Assembly: GCF_000174015.1 (NCBI RefSeq)
Contig: NZ_ACFE01000002.1
Location: forward strand, 226,430 to 290,429
Origin: Lancefieldella rimae ATCC 49626
GTDB taxonomy: Bacteria; Actinomycetota; Coriobacteriia; Coriobacteriales; Atopobiaceae
DNA length: 64,000 nucleotides
Direction: 5' to 3'
Shown: piece after piece, positions 53,101 through 61,113 of the stretch
Numbering within the stretch: the stretch's first letter is position 1
Layout of the letters: every line of letters starts with the position of its first letter
Program-made: the position numbers and the translations under genes
The notes under the pieces: generated by a model
The model's database searches: none
The model's input: the letters and a program-made list of their open reading frames with translations, nothing else
What the model was told of the DNA's origin: nothing

Positions 53101-54408
53101 GTTTCATGCTGGGAACCAGATTTCCCCAATGACCAGGATTTAGCCAATCTTGCACTCAATGAAATACTTGAGAGGCTTTATGACCCGTACTGGCATTGCT
53201 CTTACGACGTAAAAGCGAAACATTATGAGTTGAGTCAAGAATTTGGGTATGAGCGTTTAACCAAGAAGTATCAATGGATAGAGATGTTTCGTCTGTTGGC
53301 TCGTCTCGTCGACAACTACCCGCCGTATCGGGTAGAAATTGAATATGACGACAAATACAAAGCAGTAGTTGCAGAAAATGCCAGGAAATTCAATTTTGCC
53401 TTACAGACTGGTGAATTCCGCCATCTTGAGAGGGAAGAAATCGGCCCCGATCAATATGTCGTCTCAAGAAAGAAAATCTATCTGCCTCCTGAGGAAGTTT
53501 TCTATGAGCTCGAATGGAGCAGAGACATCGATCCAACGAATATCTTTCCGCCTAACGACAAGCCTCTCGACGAGGGCTGTATCGCTTCGAGCCTCCGTAA
53601 TCTAAATGCAACTGTGGAATATGACCAGGGCAATATAGGTTCGTACTTGATTGATTTGCATGAGGTCGTTATTGAAGAGGAGTTATATGTGGTTCTGTGG
53701 ACAAGAACAAACATTAAGGCTCTAAACGAGACGGCAAGCGAAGTATATTGGGAGGCTTCAGCGGGTTTTGTCTTTGTAGACGATGTCGATGCGTTGATGC
53801 AAGACTACGACAGGTCGCTTAATCATGATTTGTTTGCCGGTGATACGCTACACATTTATTGTAGAGAATTTAATGCAGGTGCTGCTTTTGAGCTTGACCA
53901 ACGTTTTAGGGAATCGGAATGTGCCGAGGATCTTGAGCGGGTTCGTCCTGCTTCTTTGGGGTATATGTGGGAGCCTGTTCGAGATGGTTCGGCCATCAAT
54001 GGCGAAAGCGTCTTCATTCAGTATCCTTCTGCAGAGTTGTGTAAGGGTTTTTCGCTGAATCAAGCTGATCGTGGAGTTTGGTCAGATGGAGAAAAAGTCG
54101 TCTGCATGGAAAAAGCCTATGCAAATGGTCGATGTCTGTTGTTCCGCAAGGATTGCTTAATTGATTATCTCAACCGCTCGAATCAGGCACTCGTTTGGGC
54201 TGAGTATTTTGAGACAACGTCATCAGGGGGCTACCGACAAAGGTTGTGGTTTATAGCGAAGCGGACTTCCGATAATGAATTGGTGTTTTCTAGCCCAAAA
54301 AAGGATTCATTCACGCTGAGCGATCTGCCTTGGTATAGGAATCGAAAAGGTGGAGCCGAGTTAGAGTCGAATTCACTTGTGGAGCCAAACAGGAGCTTAG
54401 AATCCTGA
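50143..54408 (+). CDS. STAND-type P-loop NTPase with SMEK-like N-terminal domain (candidate anti-phage Avs-like protein)
   Basis: A 1,421-residue protein. Residues about 5-160 resemble the SMEK domain (YKRILNVVYGWSLRNLN, then AVDLIDEANHIVVQISVSAT). A spacer leads to an ATPase with Walker A FTGKGGIGKSHLL (about 328) and Walker B LIAVDALNEGDG (about 400), followed by an Arg-finger-like VVASVRSSYES, the form seen in STAND NTPases of the AVAST class. The C-terminal 700 residues lack recognisable repeats and would be the sensor. Such proteins detect phage proteins and trigger an N-terminal effector. No nuclease motif is obvious at the N-terminus. AT-richer than neighbours, in a tRNA-bounded island. 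Confidence 0.8.
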   Translation: MTLARSTNTDKFNELLVRLGSELQNEANNNYLSQAVHAEETYKRILNVVYGWSLRNLNQDERNASAVDLIDEANHIVVQISVSATRQKVKNTLANHSIEQYAQARYRIKFVACGARNFPKFKELIENPYNIDFDQKNDCIVAADLADQFAHLDIDEQEVALHVLRQELGDAFMLTPEFVDKHFASAKKALGSRYSSELTVPVDESDYFDAVLNSDVVFERVRTKLAVVKTDAENLVAELKSIEEIDNEIIDAAIQIASVTKDALNVTSPAAMRKVVNAYRAYENRAFLSDNPIERTSRSLNLHHAIFELRSQCSRDGIELLGMNFVLFTGKGGIGKSHLLADFCSRAIESGLPAFLVLGQNFVSSIPPLERLSELISGSSDYRTCLAEIERYTVELGRVALIAVDALNEGDGKGYWPNHIQHFLDEITRYPHIRVVASVRSSYESQVIPQDFVESNSSVEKIELRGFESSPSAMDSFCDFYGIEPPAFPPYGEEYSNPLFLKTLCRAISERGTGRFELNLTFIDAVNICLDQINGSISKSLQCSTSSKVVQKAVSAIVANEHFSRSGYLTFDEANEAIVKAVSSYTTSPSKVLEMLEAEDIVRIDEYGDSPLVSFSYERFGDALEASAIIKAAIDSADDVLSAIKSSKTVIDVLLSDMKRGTAEALSVELPELTNVEVFDLLDLNDEQKSELAFDLFLGSIPWRKDPALSDRAEQYIKDEIERFPSRLVYFLKQLVNVALSPSSAFNAKLLDKTLRAMPAKKRDGVWAHALYENKTVSKTIVWFWKGCSKASENVVALAAMFLGWCTASTCRRIRDCATKALSLCFLRNPSLVGSFSGYLSLMDDDYIIERVLAAIYGAAANADQLCAEFVAAADDAYSFVYCRGETYPNIMVRNYADCLADLAIRKFGKDENDYPLIWQRGNSTWYSRSVSNEDIDEALEMCKKEYGEGSDKTRNLDWLIHSMTTEYGRGACAYGDFGRYVFGSHVSCWEPDFPNDQDLANLALNEILERLYDPYWHCSYDVKAKHYELSQEFGYERLTKKYQWIEMFRLLARLVDNYPPYRVEIEYDDKYKAVVAENARKFNFALQTGEFRHLEREEIGPDQYVVSRKKIYLPPEEVFYELEWSRDIDPTNIFPPNDKPLDEGCIASSLRNLNATVEYDQGNIGSYLIDLHEVVIEEELYVVLWTRTNIKALNETASEVYWEASAGFVFVDDVDALMQDYDRSLNHDLFAGDTLHIYCREFNAGAAFELDQRFRESECAEDLERVRPASLGYMWEPVRDGSAINGESVFIQYPSAELCKGFSLNQADRGVWSDGEKVVCMEKAYANGRCLLFRKDCLIDYLNRSNQALVWAEYFETTSSGGYRQRLWFIAKRTSDNELVFSSPKKDSFTLSDLPWYRNRKGGAELESNSLVEPNRSLES

Positions 54409-54468
54409 ACGTTGCCGGTCAATAAAAGCGCAGTTCTGGTGCCTGTTGGCGAAAATGGTGATGATTGA

Positions 54469-54573
54469 CGAGGGGTTGGAATATCCTTATAACCCAAAGG
54501 TTGCAGATTTAAATCCTGCCTCCGCGACCGAACATCCTATTCCCCGGCTTGTGAAAACAGGTCAGGGATTTTG
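54469..54573 (+). repeat. Degenerate tRNA-fMet copy plus terminator (att-like)
   Basis: CTTATAACCCAAAGGTTGCA, AAATCC and CCTCCGCGACC align with the 3' half of the initiator tRNA at 49553 with many C-to-T and G-to-A changes. An acceptor-like CGAGGGG at 54469 suggests that the D arm was lost. A weakened hairpin (TCCCCGGCTTGT and ACAGGTCAGGGA, then TTTTG) follows at the same distance as the tRNA terminator. Together with the intact tRNA it brackets the NTPase gene. Confidence 0.65.
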
Positions 54574-54662
54574 ACCAATATCCGACTGCTAGCCCAATCA
54601 AGAGGCGAAGGGTAAAATAAATATACTGATAGCATTTCTGCTTGTGCTCTTGGAGGTTATTT

Positions 54663-55574
54663 ATGAATAAAGATGAGAAGACTGAAGGGACAGTTTTCTT
54701 TCCTTATTACGTGAATCAGCCACGATTAATAGATCTATTTTCTCTGCTTAATGAGGGCTACTCTGAATACGAAGAGATTAGCGTAAGTAGTGAAAAAAGT
54801 ACGAAGAAGGGAAAACAGGTAGATATTCAGACTCAAGGTGGATTCAAGCTTTTCAATCTGGGCGGTAATGTTGGAATCTCGCGCGAAAAAGATGTCAACA
54901 ACAGTAAGGCTTCAACTGAGAAGCGCGTTCAGACTGTGCCATCGATGCTTGATCTGACAATTAAGGCGATGAAGAAGCGGGGTTTTCTCGTTTCAGAAGG
55001 TTTTGAAGATCCAAAAAATATCACAGTGGGAATGTTTGTCTTACCTTCTGTCAGGTTGAAGATCAACTCGATTAAGTCTCTTATGACGGAAATGGAAGAT
55101 TTGCTAAAACTTGCCAACAGTATGCAAGCATTTACAAATGCTCAAGTTGGTAATAAGAAGTCGGCAAAAAGCACCAACCTAGATCAAATGAAAAAAATAA
55201 ATGAAGTTGTAAAGCAACTCGTCGGGGCAGAAGAAGTTATTTCTCTGTCTGATGAATTTGTGCTGGTCGGTAATATTTACGATGACAATCTATATCAAGC
55301 ATCTCGGCAAGACTTGATAGGAACTGATTTGAAGTGTCTAGCACAGGTCAAACGAGTATTTGAGGATGGTGCCCCTCTACTCCGAAATACAATGTTTGCA
55401 AAATTGAATAATCCAGAAGCAAAAGAAGGGTTCGTTAAAGCTCTTGAGATGTTTTCTGATGGAAGCGTCTATCACTTTGAAGCGGATGTTGTAACTCAGA
55501 TTAAAGATAAGCCAGTCTATGAAATGGAACTTGTTGCCCTATACCTTGAACCTCAGCCATCTAATTCTAAATAG
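54663..55574 (+). CDS. DUF6414-like protein
   Basis: A 303-residue soluble protein without signal peptide. The opening VFFPYYVNQPRLIDLFSLLN (strand, then helix and GYSEYEEI) resembles DUF6414, a family of unknown function. A Ser/Lys-rich polar stretch (about 35-85) follows, then a mixed domain with GNIYDDNLYQASRQD. TTGGAGG precedes ATG 54663. It is clearly AT-rich relative to the metabolic genes. Position beside the STAND NTPase hints at a defence or mobile-element role, but that is inference only. Confidence 0.65.
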   Translation: MNKDEKTEGTVFFPYYVNQPRLIDLFSLLNEGYSEYEEISVSSEKSTKKGKQVDIQTQGGFKLFNLGGNVGISREKDVNNSKASTEKRVQTVPSMLDLTIKAMKKRGFLVSEGFEDPKNITVGMFVLPSVRLKINSIKSLMTEMEDLLKLANSMQAFTNAQVGNKKSAKSTNLDQMKKINEVVKQLVGAEEVISLSDEFVLVGNIYDDNLYQASRQDLIGTDLKCLAQVKRVFEDGAPLLRNTMFAKLNNPEAKEGFVKALEMFSDGSVYHFEADVVTQIKDKPVYEMELVALYLEPQPSNSK

Positions 55575-56020
55575 CATTCTCTAAGTTATTTCACACGGTT
55601 GATTGGCCACGTTTTCCTTTGCTACAGCATTCAAGTCCGAGAGATCGTATTCGTGCGCCATACACTGCAGCGAGTGCTCAGACTCCCTAAATCTCGGTCC
55701 TGTAGCTGTCTTTCTATGATGACGTTAGTGTTGTTCATGACTATGCGGACGTACTGGTCGCGTTCGGCGTAGATGATAGTCACCTCATGCTCGTCGAAGT
55801 GTTCTTGTACTCAGGCGATGGTGACCTCGCGGAACTTTGCAGTCCACGTAGTCTATGGGACCTGGCGAGAGCACGTAGTGCTTGTAGGTGTGGTAGGTCC
55901 GGTCTCCCTAGGGTATATCGTTTCGCCAGCGTGAGCGCTGGCATCTATCTCGGCCGTCCAGTTGAAGGTGGCGGCATCGTGCTCGAACATTTCGAGGTTC
56001 AGCAAGTTTTAGACCATCGC
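55575..56020 (-). pseudogene. Decayed relaxase (mobilisation nuclease) fragment
   Basis: Reading leftward through at least three frame changes and a stop gives FNWTAEIDASAHAGETIYPR, YHTYKHYVLSPGPIDYVDCK, EVTIA-stop-VQEHFDEHEVTIIYAERDQY and VRIVMNNTNVI, then MAHEYDLSDLNAVAKENVA. That order (HYVxSPxP, HFxxxxEVxIIY, VxxNNTN) matches VirD2/MobA-type relaxases, although the expected HxH triad is damaged. It indicates a former mobilisable element. Confidence 0.45.
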
Positions 56021-56103
56021 TCGTTCTCCTCAGGTGAGATATCGAAAGACGTCCTGGCAGGGTGTGTGGCCGGATAGGGGCTTCAAGAGCGGCATGGGTA
56101 TCC

Positions 56104-56330
56104 CTACAGGAAGAGTAGGTGTGTCTCGGCCATCTCGCGCACAGGTACAGCGAGAACGTTTGTCCTCTCTCGTAGGTGCTCTATCTGGCTCCACGAAACG
56201 AACTCCTTCAGGACATCCGAGACATTCATTGCCTTGAGTGTGAGGTAGTAGGCGATGCGGTTCAGGGTGAGGGCGACTTGGTTTTGCTGGTATCCCCACT
56301 GATTGGACTCGCGATAGAGATAGTTCGAGC
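56104..56330 (-). pseudogene. Possible MobC-like relaxosome protein remnant
   Basis: An open stretch reads YLYRESNQWGYQQNQVALTL, NRIAYYLTLKAMN and further to a stop at 56104. The NQ..LNRIAYY pattern resembles MobC-type accessory proteins, and it lies just upstream of the relaxase remnant on the same strand, as in mobilisation modules. Upstream bases to about 56500 are degenerate. Confidence 0.3.
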
Positions 56331-56582
56331 ATGCTAGGTTGAGCGGCCATGTAGCAACGTGTCACGACGTCGTCTGCTGACAGTTGCAGGAGCACTCTCA
56401 CGAGCTAGAGGTGGCGATTCCAGTGCATCTGAGAGCGAACAGGCGTGCTTCAGTCCATGTCGACCACATCCCCGTATGCAAGTGTCTGTTGTATTTCTCA
56501 GTGGTTTCTCCTTGTCGCTATAAGTGGCGCGTCTCGTGTCTTACCCGGACTGGTGTCCGGGCTTTCCAGGGGCGCGGGAGAT

Positions 56583-57500
56583 TTCCACTAAGGAGCGAAT
56601 CGTGCATGCTGCGTGTTTCCACCATTCTGTGGTCTGTTGGAGAAAGCATGAGGAAGTAAGCCAGATCGCTCAAAAGATGGGTCGGGATAAGTCCACCGGC
56701 TCAAGGGAGCTTGCAAGAAACGAATGGAATATACTGACTGTTTCTCGCAAATATACTGGGCTTCCACAGCACAGGCAAAAGCAGATGCAAGACACATCCG
56801 CTGCAGGAGGGACAAGTTCTTAGACGATGCGGGCATGCGCACACTCGTTGCATCCCTTATACAAGATAAACACTGGTCGCCTAAACAGATCTCAAGGAGG
56901 CTCTTAAGAGAGCGTCCTGACAGAGTTTTAAGCTGCAGCACGATCTATTAAGCCCTAAGGGTAGGTGAGCTTGACCTCAAGCTTCCCAGCACACAGACGA
57001 TGTCCAGGAAACTCAAGCATAAAGGAAAGCGTCGGCATACAAAGCTTGAGCGCAGAGGCAAGATCTGTGCCACATATGAGATCTCCGAGCGTCCTTATGT
57101 AGTTGAGAGCAGATCTTGTATCAGCGACTGGGAAGGAGATACCGTTGCCGGAAAACTCGGAAGCCCTCGCTTAGTTATACAGGTAAATCGAATGAGCGAC
57201 CATCTTGCTGGCGGTAAGGCAGCCTCTGGATCAAGCAGAGACGTTGGTGCTGTCGTAGTGCGCGCTTTGCGTGAAGAGACACCAAGAACGATAAAGCTTG
57301 ATCGTGGCAGCGAGTTTGCAGGAGCCTTCGGGCTTGAGAAGACACACTCAAAATACCGATTTACTTCTCCCTAGCAAAGAGGAACCAACGAGGACGCTAA
57401 TGGTCTTCTAAGGTAGTACTTTCTAAAGGGAATCTTCTTGAATGTTGTCAGTGGCAAAGAAATCGGTTCTGTCTGGTATCGGGGCGCTGCTAAGTTACCG
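56583..57500 (+). pseudogene. IS30-family transposase remnant
   Basis: Pieces of an IS30 transposase occur in order but in different frames: HTH (VSQIAQKMGRDKSTGSRELA), LIQDKHWSPKQISRRLLRER, stop at 56949, then ISDWEGDTVAGKLGSPRLVI (first catalytic Asp), IKLDRGSEFAG (second) and QRGTNEDANGLL (near the Glu) ending around 57500. At least three stops or frameshifts separate them, so it is inactive. Confidence 0.8.
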
Positions 57501-57607
57501 CATCAACTGTTTTGGCAGCGAGCTCTCATAACGAGCGATAGAGTCCGGTCGCTTGGGATTCACAGGTATCTACCGGTCAGTCTCACATCTCCGCACACAT
57601 TCTCGTA

Positions 57608-57780
57608 TCAATTTGCGAAGATATGACCCTGGTAGTCAACTTCTTCAATCTTGCATTGGTATGAGGGAAAGAAAGGCTTTAGATGCCAGCTGTCGACCTC
57701 CTCCTTATTCTTTTCGTTGTAGACTTTGAGCTCGAACCAAACCTTGCAGTTGCATTTAAGGCCTCCGTTAGTCTAACGCA
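57608..57780 (-). pseudogene. Unrecognised gene fragment
   Basis: About 57 codons read CNCKVWFELKVYNEKNKEEV, DSWHLKPFFPSYQCK and on to a TGA at 57608. The composition is protein-like and unlike the opposite strand, but there is no start and no family that I recognise. It is probably the tail of a gene destroyed during decay of the island. Confidence 0.3.
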
Positions 57781-57888
57781 GTCTAATCATCTTAGAGTAG
57801 CCCGCCTCTTGGGTATCCTCATCCGATGGATTTCCGAGATAGCCCGGGTACGGCTGTTTCCATCCATTCTCCTCTGAACCTCGCAAGA

Positions 57889-58365
57889 TTACTGATGTAT
57901 GCAATTCACAAATTTTCTACATCCGATATCAATCTTCTGGTCTACATCGTCATCTGAACTAGTTAGGTAGACTTCATAAGCATCGTTTGTTGAGATGTTC
58001 TCAACCTTGAACATAGCCTCAACTGATGGGCCGTCTTCTATAACATTAGTTGGGTTACTAAACAGAGGTTGCCCACACGCTGGCCAATCAAAGTATACAA
58101 GTGTCACCCTAAAAGTGGACAAATACGAAAACGCGGATATATCTCTGCTCCGTCTCGAGATATCGTTAGCCTCTTTAGCCTGTTTATTTGCTTCCTCTGA
58201 CAAGCGGTTTGCATCCAACGCTAGTCGATTGGCTTCGTCTGCAATGTTGCGGCTCTTACGAGCACTGCTCTGTGACTTGATTGCAGAAACGATTGCAGTA
58301 ATTGCAGAAACAAGAGCAATCCAATGCTCCGGTTTAAGGTTATTAAAAAACTTTAGCAAACCCAT
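57889..58365 (-). CDS. Small membrane-anchored coiled-coil protein, unknown
   Basis: A 158-residue protein. One hydrophobic helix (HWIALVSAITAIVSAI, about 13-28) is followed by a heptad-rich coiled coil (about 30-75, repeated EANRLALDANRLSEEANKQA) and a soluble domain with DGPSVEAMFKVENISTNDAY. Such one-helix-plus-coiled-coil proteins are common in accessory regions without known function. The start at 58365 is chosen because AAGGA lies 8 bases upstream; longer frames lack a ribosome site. Confidence 0.6.
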   Translation of the reverse strand: MGLLKFFNNLKPEHWIALVSAITAIVSAIKSQSSARKSRNIADEANRLALDANRLSEEANKQAKEANDISRRSRDISAFSYLSTFRVTLVYFDWPACGQPLFSNPTNVIEDGPSVEAMFKVENISTNDAYEVYLTSSDDDVDQKIDIGCRKFVNCIHQ

Positions 58366-58741
58366 TGGCATAATCCTTATCATCCGAAAAGTATATGCTC
58401 TCTCGATATATTTGCCCACTAATACGCCTTAAGGTCACCGAATCAGCTTTCCTTGTGATGAACTCATCGGTTTTTGTGGGGCACAAGGAGAGCTTATGCC
58501 TGCCTGAATGCTCGACTTTCTTGTCTCAAAAGGCTTCCGTCCCTGAGAGAGGTTCTTCACTATTTTTTTAGATATACCCTATGATTCCTTGGTGTATTCG
58601 TCAAGAGTCTCATTATTATGATTGCCCTAGCTCTGTCTTTCACAAGGTAAGCTTTTAGGGATTTATATTTATCTGTTTGGGTTTCATGGCCTAACATGAG
58701 GACGTCGACTCGTCCCCTTGACTAACCTTTCGACCTTTTCA
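58366..58741. other. 376-base stretch with no recognisable feature
   Basis: Degenerate island DNA between the coiled-coil gene and the IstB remnant. I see no gene, tRNA or clear repeat in it. Confidence 0.5.
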
Positions 58742-59190
58742 TCATAAGGTCTTTTTCAAACTTCCTACTCTACCACTGAACTCAACGAGTCTGCCGTGAT
58801 ACTTGATCTTGTCCACTGTAGTCGAGGTGAGATGTGCATTCCCAAGTATCGTGCCACACTTTCCGGATCTGATGTTAGTGGTAACGATCATGCTTTTGGG
58901 CTCGTACGTTGCCAACATCACTTGGCAGAGCAACCTTACACTTACGATATCGATTTGTAGATACTTGCACTCATCAATTATCTGTAGGTCTGTCTTGACG
59001 ATGTCTTTAAGGAGCGGTCCGAGTCTATTTCGGCTATAGACCCCTTGAGTGTCATCGCTAGCACCGCCGTTTCGAAGTACGACTTTATATTTTCTCCTTG
59101 CAGTAAGTGTAGTACCTACAGCGATTGGCGGGCAGGTCTTTTCGCGCTCGTATCAGCCGTAGAACATAAGGTTCTGAATGGCATCGACGA
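58742..59190 (-). pseudogene. IS21-family helper ATPase (IstB) remnant
   Basis: Leftward fragments KTDLQIIDECKYLQIDIVS (Walker B VIDE-type), RLLCQVMLATYEPKSMIVTT and VDKIKYHGRLVEFSG follow the IstB order, with earlier pieces LRFVDAIQNLMFYG and a damaged ATP loop region. Frames are interrupted repeatedly. No IstA partner is visible. Confidence 0.65.
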
Positions 59191-59210
59191 ACCTGAGTGA
59201 TTTGAGCTCG

Positions 59211-59528
59211 CTAAAGTGTATAGCTCTCGGGAAAGACCTCTGAGATCGTCTTTGTCAGTCCCGTGTGAGCATCAGAGGTAATGAGACGGACGTTTTTCAC
59301 CCTGCTCTCCCAAAAGTCCTGCAAAAAACCGCGCCAGGAGAGATAACTCTCAGCGTTAGCACAGGTGAAGCTCACATAATGCCTACGGCTGTCATATTCA
59401 GCACCATAGGCCTCATATAGAAATCGTTGAAGCTGTTTTCCAAGACATAGCTTACGGTATAGTGTCGTCATCTGAGAGTTGGCGTGAGTCAGCCATAGGA
59501 ACTTCATTTCGACCATTTCTACTATCAA
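59211..59528 (-). pseudogene. IS256 (Mutator-type) transposase fragment
   Basis: A frame of about 105 codons whose C-terminal half, YLSWRGFLQDFWESRVKNVR then LITSDAHTGLTKTISEVFPE, matches the central DDE region of Mutator-family transposases (GVRLVxSDAHxGL). Both ends are missing. Confidence 0.65.
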
Positions 59529-59737
59529 AAGAAAAATTCTTCGATTCTCACCAGTATAAAAACAAATTTCCTATATATTATAAATCTGAGGAAAATAATT
59601 TCTCATTCTGAGAATTTCATGCTCTGGGGAGTTCTCGCTCTGTACAGTTCGCTCTTGGCGTTTCTCGCCCCGCATCTGTTCTGGAACTTACCAGAAGAAA
59701 AGGGGCAACGCCTGAGCGAGAGGAAAGGGGACAAGGT

Positions 59738-60637
59738 ATGCGGATCGGTCTTGTAGGGCTTGGGAAGATGGGCTATAACCTGGCCTTGAACCTCAAGGAT
59801 AATGGACATGAAGTTATCGGCTTCGATCTCTCAAAGGAGGCGCGCGCAGCGGCCGAGAAGGACGGTGTTGCCACAGCCGCAAGTATCTCTGAGCAGATCG
59901 GTCAGCTTGCAACTCCTCGTGTCCTCTGGCTTATGGTTCCCTCGGGCGCGGCCACACAGGCAGTTATCGACGAGGCGCTGGATCTTCTTGAGTCCGGAGA
60001 CGTCCTCATCGACGCCGGCAACTCCAACTACAAGGACTCCGTGCGCCATGGTGACGTATGTGCCAAGAAGGGTGTCGCCTTTCTTGACGTGGGTACTTCG
60101 GGCGGAACTTCAGGCGCGCGCTACGGTGCCTGTCTCATGATAGGTGGAGACCAAAAGGCCTACGACCTTCTCTCTGAGGTCTTTGATCAGGTGTCCTGCG
60201 AGGATGGCTGCACCTATGTAGGCCCTGCCGGCGCGGGGCACTTCATGAAAATGGTCCACAACGGCGTCGAGTATGGAATGATGGAAGCTATCGGCGAGGG
60301 CTTTGCCATTATGCGAGAGGCCCCCTTTGACTACGATCTTGCTGCCGTTGCCAAAAATTGGAACCACGGTTCTGTCGTGCGTTCCTGGCTCATGGAGCTT
60401 GCTGAGGTGCAGCTTGCAAAACATCCGGACCTCTCGGATATCAAAGGAATTGTTGCCGCGTCGGGTGAGGCCAAGTGGACCGTTGAGGCGGCGCTCGCCG
60501 AAGAGGTCCCCGCTCCGGTCATCGCGCAGGCGCTCTTCGAGCGCAATGCGTCCCAGATGGGGGAGGAGAACTTCTCCAACAAGATGGTCTCCGCTCTGCG
60601 CAACGGCTTCGGCGGTCATGCCATTGTGAATGAATAG
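59738..60637 (+). CDS. gnd: 6-phosphogluconate dehydrogenase, short decarboxylating form (GndA/YqeC-like)
   Basis: A 299-residue oxidoreductase of the beta-hydroxyacid dehydrogenase superfamily. The N-terminal Rossmann motif is GLVGLGKMGYNLALNL, the substrate loop DAGNSNYKDS, and the catalytic Lys region HFMKMVHNGVEYGMMEA. The length fits the short Gnd class, about 170 residues less than classic Gnd. GAAAGGGG and AAGG precede ATG 59738. It heads an operon with an ascorbate-type PTS, suggesting oxidation/decarboxylation of a sugar-acid phosphate entering by that route. The exact substrate is uncertain. Confidence 0.88.
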   Translation: MRIGLVGLGKMGYNLALNLKDNGHEVIGFDLSKEARAAAEKDGVATAASISEQIGQLATPRVLWLMVPSGAATQAVIDEALDLLESGDVLIDAGNSNYKDSVRHGDVCAKKGVAFLDVGTSGGTSGARYGACLMIGGDQKAYDLLSEVFDQVSCEDGCTYVGPAGAGHFMKMVHNGVEYGMMEAIGEGFAIMREAPFDYDLAAVAKNWNHGSVVRSWLMELAEVQLAKHPDLSDIKGIVAASGEAKWTVEAALAEEVPAPVIAQALFERNASQMGEENFSNKMVSALRNGFGGHAIVNE

Positions 60638-60649
60638 GGAGAAGAGAGC

Positions 60650-61108
60650 ATGGATACGAAGACTCTTATTCGTCCCGAAGACATTCAGCTAGGCCTCGAA
60701 GCTGCCGACTGGGAAGACGCTCTTAAGAAGGCTGCCGAGCCGCTCATTGTCCACGGTCACATCGAGCCCGCCTATGTGGAAGACGTGATCCAGGCGGTAA
60801 AGGATCTCGGACCTTACATCGTTCTCGCGCCAGGCTTTGCGCTGGGTCACGCCAGACCCAGCGACGCGGTCCACCGCGCCTGCGCCTCCCTCGCTACGCT
60901 CAAGACTCCCGTCAACTTTGGAAGCAAACAGAACGATCCTGTTGATGTGGTCATGATCCTCGCCGCCGTTGACGACAAGTTGCACGTTGAGCTTCTTCAG
61001 AAAGTCGTGCTCTTTCTCAATCAGAAAGGCAGCTTTGATACCCTGCGCTCGGCGAGAAGTGAGCAAGACGCCCGCGCCATTGCCGAGAAGATCAACCGAA
61101 AGGAGTAA
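60650..61108 (+). CDS. ulaC: PTS EIIA component, ascorbate/fructose-mannitol type
   Basis: A 152-residue cytoplasmic phosphocarrier. The active histidine is in APGFALGHARPSDAV (about residue 65), with the typical HVELLQKVVLFL helix after it. It passes phosphate from HPr to the EIIB encoded downstream. It starts 12 bases after gnd (GGAGAAGAG as ribosome site) and ends 5 bases before the EIIC gene. Confidence 0.9.
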   Translation: MDTKTLIRPEDIQLGLEAADWEDALKKAAEPLIVHGHIEPAYVEDVIQAVKDLGPYIVLAPGFALGHARPSDAVHRACASLATLKTPVNFGSKQNDPVDVVMILAAVDDKLHVELLQKVVLFLNQKGSFDTLRSARSEQDARAIAEKINRKE

Positions 61109-61113
61109 GGCAA

